A stretch of DNA of 64,000 bases from Vicugna pacos (Eukaryota; Chordata; Mammalia; Artiodactyla; Camelidae). The stretch covers positions 58,473,501 through 58,537,500 of the forward strand of contig NC_132991.1 of NCBI RefSeq assembly GCF_048564905.1. The letters are read 5' to 3'. Below, in pieces: positions 58,960-64,000 of the stretch. The first letter of the stretch is position 1. Every line of letters starts with the position of its first letter. The translations under genes and the position numbers were made by a program. The notes beneath the pieces are model-generated. The model had not been told where the DNA came from. It worked only from the letters and a program-made list of their open reading frames with translations, and did no database searches.

Positions 58960-59480
58960 CATAAACGAATGAAAACATGAGCCACAGCGTAGAAGATCTT
59001 TGTAACATATATCCAGCAAGGGACCTGTATTCCAAAGATATAAAAGACTCCCACAGGTCAGCAAGCAGACGGAAAGCCCACCTGAAAAATGGCCACAAGA
59101 CCTTCTGCAAAAGAGAGTATCTAAACGGCTAATAAGCATGTGAAAAAGTGTCAATATCACTAGTCATCAGGAAAATGCATTAAAACAACATAGAGATGTC
59201 ACCGTGCCCACCAGAATAACTAAAACTTAACAATCAATGTCAAATATTACTGAGAATTTGGAACAACTAAGTCTCTTACACATGCTCATCGGTGGGAGTA
59301 TAAATTTGTACAAATACTTTAGAAAAATATTTCACAATATTTAATAAAGCTCAACATATGCTCATTCTATGACCCTTTTCTCCGTGTGTACCCAACAGAA
59401 ATGCGTGCAAATATACATCAAGACACAGACAAGAATATCCTTATCAGCGGTATTCATAATAGCCAAAACCCGAAAAATTA
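58960..59480 (+). mobile_element. L1 ORF2 3' relic
   Basis: Degraded L1 ('ctaataagcatgtgaaaaag', 'tcatcaggaaaatgcat', 'attcataatagccaaaac'). An L2- or MIR-like 3' end follows at about 59497-59540 ('gttgaatgaatgaatc'). Confidence 0.75.
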
Positions 59481-59686
59481 AGAACAGTGTGAGTCACAAC
59501 ATAAGTGTTCAGTAAATATTGGTTGAATGAATGAATCAAAGTGCCCCAAAATATTTGACATCAATGTTTAGACACTGAAGCTAGCTTCCTACATCTAGTT
59601 ACCTCTAAAGCAGTACTCCACGCGGCATTATGGAAGAATAGTTTAAGGGGCATCATTTGAATGTGGACATGTACTTTTCCTCCAAT

Positions 59687-60017
59687 ACAGTTGACCCTTG
59701 AACAATGCGGGATGGAAGTAAGAGCGCCAACCTCCCGTGCCGTTGAAAGTCCACGTCCTGCTCTCTCTCCGCCTCAAAAACGGAGTAACTGATAAATGAC
59801 GCACCAGGAGGGCAGGAAGCTGAAACAGCTTGAATAGAGTCAGGACTCAAACACTAGTTCTTTTTATTCCACATATTGGGATCTTTAACCAAACACAAAC
59901 TTTTCCTCACACCTAAAGATCCGTAAAAGGAAAACACAGGTGCTGTATTTATTGAAAACAAATCCGTGTAAGTAGCTTCACACAGCTCAAACTCATGCTG
60001 TTGAAGGGTCAGCTGTG
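59687..60017 (-). mobile_element. MER2-type (TcMar-Tigger) element with both terminal inverted repeats
   Basis: Starts cagttgacccttgaacaatg and ends gctgttgaagggtcagctg, whose reverse complement matches the start, so both inverted ends survive. Internal 'tgctgtatttattgaaaac' fits MER2. A TA precedes the left end; the right TA has decayed to TG. Confidence 0.78.
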
Positions 60018-61801
60018 ATGCACGTTTTTGAAATATGCTGTAAATATATTTCTTCTCTGCTGAGACTGCAAGATCTCATTCTTTCTGTGCTTGGTATCAC
60101 CCCCACTTCAACAAGGACTTGACCAGAACTTTGAGTGCCTAGTAACTATTATCTAAATAATTGCTCAGTTATTGATATCTCATTACTTATATATCATCAA
60201 TGATAAAAATAGTGACCTGGTATTTAAGGATTTAAACATCATTCCTACTTTATTTTGACAATAACAAATTTAATAGAGACTCAACTTTGAATCTATTTAA
60301 AGTGAAGATAGGTAGAATTACGTTTCCTTTTAAATTCTCTGTGTGCCATGTGATAATATTTTGAAAATTGGATACACAGAGACTATTGGTATTACAAACA
60401 AATTTTCAACAATATCAACACACAGACAGAGTACAGGACTTTTTGCTTTAAAGAAAAACATTATTTACTGCATAATATTTTAAAAGCAAGAAGATGAAAA
60501 CACTTGAGATGTACATATTATATGCAATTACCAAAAATTTTAGCTAAAGAGACCTTAAGGATAACCAATTCCTGGTTCATTCATTTTATATAAGACTCTT
60601 ATACCTAGCAAGATTCAGTAATCTGCACACAGTCAGGGAGATCAGTGACTTTAGTACTCAGGCTCCCACAGTCAACAGGCGATGTTTTCAATAATAAAAA
60701 TGATTTTATTTTAAACAATTAAAAATATTTTAATTGTTTCATACTTTTATTTTGAGATATTTAAAAATGCCATATAGCAACAGTTTTACATCCTGTTTGC
60801 ATAAGCCGACGAGTACACAAATATTTGCTTCTCTGTTGTTTTTTTCTTTAACTTAAATCTATAATTACAAATATGTTGTTTTACCCACAGAGCTCTCCTG
60901 AATTAAATGAGTTTCTCACCATATAGAAAAAATATCCAGTATAAAAACAACCCAGTATTTACATTTTGTGTAAATCAACTCATTAGAAAATTCCTAGACA
61001 AGCATATGGTAAGACGGGTCAGACCATGGAGAACACGGAATGAGGCAGAGACCAAGCCATGACACTGCATCAAGGGGGGTTGATGGCACTTAGGATGCCA
61101 CTGTGGTAGCTTCTCCAGAAAGAGATATAATGATCATGTATATTTTTAGTTACCTCCCAAGATAACTCTTTAAGAAGGATACAGAAGAACTAAAAAAATG
61201 TTCAGAAGAAGCAACCAGGCTAGTGAAGATTTTCTTGTTACTCTGAGTCATTTTTTCCCTCATCCTACAGTGTTTGTTTTTTAAGTGATATTTGGGAAAT
61301 ACTGAATTCTGTATATTAACTTTGTACCTCACCATATTACATAAACCTATTATTAATTCTAATAATTATTCAGTTTGGTTCTCTGGAATTTTCTAGGTAT
61401 ATAATCAAGCAGTATAAATATTATGATTTTGTTTCTTCCTTTCCAACATGTATAACCCACCTTTTATTTTCTTATTGCATTGACTAGGACTTCTGGAAGA
61501 ATGCTTCAACAAGCATGTGGAAGATGGGTGTAAGTAGGTGTGATTTTCTGGCTCCTTAACATGCATGGATTACCCTTGGTAAATGAGAGTTTATTATAAA
61601 AATAAACAGTTACTTTATATAGCAAGGAAGGGAAATTTCCTCATTTGTTGTACAATGTCTTGAGTCCTTTGGTAGCATCCAATATGGGACACTGCTACTA
61701 GGCAGAGTTTTAAGTCAAGAATACTCTGAGGTACTGACTGCTTTTCAGTTCAGTACTGCAGAGTTGTTTGGCTTTGAATTGATCAGTCAATAGTGACCAG
61801 G

Positions 61802-61955
61802 GATGGGAGGGTATAGCTCAGTAGTAGGGTGCATGCTTTGCATGCATGAGATTCTGAGTTCAATCCCCAGTACCTCCATTTAAAAGAAAGAAAAGAGAAG
61901 AAAAGAAAAGAAAAGAAAAGAAATAAAATAAAAAATAAAATTTATTTTGGAAAAG
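61802..61955 (+). mobile_element. Camelid tRNA-Ala-derived SINE, copy 7
   Basis: tRNA-like head with anticodon loop TTTGCAT (TGC, also alanine) and a tail expanded to (AAAAG)n and (AAAAT)n. Perfect 11-bp target-site duplication tagtgaccagg at 61791-61801 and 61956-61966. Confidence 0.93.
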
Positions 61956-62029
61956 TAGTGACCAGGAAGGAAGGGGGATTTGACTCACTGACACAGAACA
62001 TGAGCTGGAGCCTCCCTGCCTTCCCAGCT

Positions 62030-63880
62030 TTGCTGAGTTATAATTGACATACAACAAATCACACATATTTAAACTGTACAGTTTGATAAGTTTTTATAAA
62101 CCACTTTTGAGACCATCATCATAATTAAGATAATGAACAGATCCACCATCCTCCAAAATTTCCTCACACCCCTTTATAATTATTCCCTCTCTCCCCTGCC
62201 TTCCCCACCCACCTCCATTCCCAGGCAACCAACCATCTGCTTTCTGTTCCTATGGGTCAGTTTGCATTTTTAAGTTTTGTAAATGAAATTATACTGGGCT
62301 CTTTTTTTTTTTTTTTTGCAGGGGAGGTGTCCGGTTTCTTTCACTCACAATAAATATTTTTGATATTCATCCATGTATGTTTATGTACTCATCAATGCAT
62401 GGATCAGTTGTTTGTTTCTTTTAATTGCTGAGTAGTATTCCGTTGTATGCATAGACCACAATTTATCTATCCATTCACACACTGATGGACACTTAGGTTG
62501 TTTCCAGTTCTTGGATGTTACAAATAAAGCTAGATCCTTTGGGCTTCTATATAAGTTCTAGAATCAGTTTGTCAATTCCTGCAAAAAAAATTTGCTGAGA
62601 TTTTTGACTGGGGTTGTGTTTAATCTACAGATTAGAGAAGAATTGACATTTTAATAATATTGAGATTCCTAATCCAGTGTTATGGTGGATCACTTTCATT
62701 TATTTATGCTTTCTTTAATATCTCAGAGTAATGTTTTGTAACTTTTAACACTAAAAAGTTTTTTAACTGGAAGTTTTTAACAGGACAAAAATAAGTACTT
62801 TATATTTTTTGACATCATGTAAATGGTAATGTCTTATAAGTTTAAATTACTTATTTTTCACTGCCTGTTTGGAGAAATACAACTGATTTTTTAAATTGCT
62901 TTTTGTGTCTTGCAAACTTGATAGATCACTTCTAAGTTCTATTAGTTCTAGCTGCTTTTATCGTAAATTGTTTAGAAATTTCCACATATACAAATATGTA
63001 ATCTGTGAGTAAAGGCAGTTTTACTTTATTCATTTTCCAATCTGGATGCTCTTAACTTTCTTGCCTTACTGCATTAAATAGAACTTACAGTACAAAGTTG
63101 AGTGGTGGATTTTGTCACATATTTGCTCTGTAGCTATTGAGATGATCCTGCGTTTCCTTTTTATTATGTTAGCATGATGAATTACATAGGTTAAATTTTA
63201 AATATTGAACCATCCTTTCATTTCTGACATAAATCCCAGAGGACCATGGTGTTTTATGGTTTTTAATACACTGCTGGATTCAATTTGCTAAAACTGCATT
63301 AAGAATTTTTGCATTTATATCAGAGATATTGGCCTAAAGTTTCCTTTTAACATCTTTGCCTGGTTTTAGAATAAGGGTAATGTTGGCCTCATAAACTGAG
63401 CTGGGATGAGTTGTCTCCTCTTTAGTTGCTGGAGGCGTTTGTATAAAATTGGTGTTATTTCTTAGTTAAATGTTTGGTAGAACTTACCGATAAAGACATT
63501 GAAGTCTAGAGTTTTCTTTCTGGAAAAGTGTAAAACTACAAATTCAGTTTCTTTAATAGATACATGGCTATTCATGTTATCTATTTCTTATTGAAGTAGC
63601 TTCAATAGTTTATGTCTTTGATGGAATTTGTACATTTCATTGAAGTTTACAAATTTTTAGCATATTCATAGTATTTTCTTATTATCCTTTTAATAGCATT
63701 TGCGGTGATTTCCTCTTTCTCCCTCTCTTCCTCCCCCCTCCCCCCCCGTCTTATCACCCTATCTTTTTCTCTCAATGTACTGGTAATTTATAGATGGTCT
63801 GTTTATATCCTATTCAATCTGCCTAGAAGTTTATCAATTTTATTGATCTCTTTAAAGAACCAACCTTTAATTGTACAGAT
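62030..63880 (-). mobile_element. Old L1 relic, ORF2 and 3'UTR
   Basis: About 1.85 kb of reverse-strand L1, from the 3'UTR ('taattgacatacaacaaat' on plus) into ORF2 ('ttttattgatctctttaaag' on plus). Many stops in all frames. A T-run at 62302-62320 interrupts it. Confidence 0.8.
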
Positions 63881-63887
63881 TTGTCAA

Positions 63888-64000
63888 GGATTTTTAAGAT
63901 ATGACACCAAAAATATAATCCATAAAATTTAAAAAGGTGATAAGTTTGATTTTATGAATATTAAACAAACTTGCTCTACTAAAGGCACTGTTAAGAGAAT
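63888..64000 (+). mobile_element. L1 ORF2 fragment, continues past the window
   Basis: Plus-strand L1 ORF2 ('gacaccaaaaatataatcc', 'aggcactgttaagagaat'), directly abutting the reverse-strand L1. Confidence 0.75.

Larger units (their letters stand above)
51150..64000. other. Intergenic region downstream of INPP1
   Basis: About 12.9 kb with no recognised exon or CpG island. It is filled with L1, L2/CR1-like, SINE, MIR and DNA-transposon relics listed separately. 51541-52900, 57760-58850 and 60020-61790 hold nothing I can name. The next gene in human order (MFSD6, as I remember it) is not reached. Confidence 0.65.

Noticed and set aside
1-64000. A novel multi-gene system, CRISPR array, integron or phage-like cluster.
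   Set aside because: The window is mammalian: spliced genes, CpG islands, SINE and LINE relics. There are no regularly spaced repeats, operons or clustered unknown genes.

Overview
The window is nuclear DNA from a camelid (camel, llama or alpaca lineage). The signature is a SINE derived from tRNA-Ala(AGC), found at seven places, five of them with convincing target-site duplications. The background is ordinary mammalian: L1, L2/CR1-like and MIR relics, MER5A and MER2-type DNA transposons, MaLR LTR fossils, CpG-island promoters and spliced genes with long introns. No bacterial, viral or CRISPR-like system is present.
Two protein-coding genes could be rebuilt exon by exon with intact frames and GT-AG splice sites. 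On the minus strand, positions 1-16751 hold the first six coding exons of HIBCH (mitochondrial 3-hydroxyisobutyryl-CoA hydrolase, valine catabolism); exon 6 is cut by the left edge. Its CpG-island promoter is at about 16540-17045. On the plus strand, INPP1 (inositol polyphosphate 1-phosphatase) is complete: a CpG-island promoter with a probable non-coding first exon at about 28715-29345, five coding exons between 42528 and 50967, and a poly(A) signal at 51120. The predicted protein is 402 residues and keeps every metal-binding residue known for the family. The two genes are divergently transcribed, with about 12 kb between promoters, matching the HIBCH-INPP1 order on human chromosome 2q32 as I remember it.
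Layout: 1-16751 HIBCH exons and introns with repeat relics; 16752-17045 HIBCH promoter; 17046-28714 intergenic, no gene recognised; 28715-29345 INPP1 promoter; 29212-42463 INPP1 intron 1; 42464-51140 INPP1 exons and introns; 51150-64000 intergenic DNA dominated by L1, L2/CR1-like, SINE and DNA-transposon relics, with no downstream gene reached.
The two genes do unrelated jobs (a mitochondrial acyl-CoA thioester hydrolase and a cytosolic lithium-sensitive inositol phosphatase) and nothing in the sequence ties their functions together. The most unusual observations are structural: two insertions that look copied from nearby DNA (about 18404 and 8951-9020), a one-base-loop G-quadruplex motif in the HIBCH promoter, a candidate intronic poly(A) site in INPP1, and same-orientation SINEs repeated at one target. 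Family names for repeats come from memory of consensus sequences, and edges without target-site duplications are approximate.
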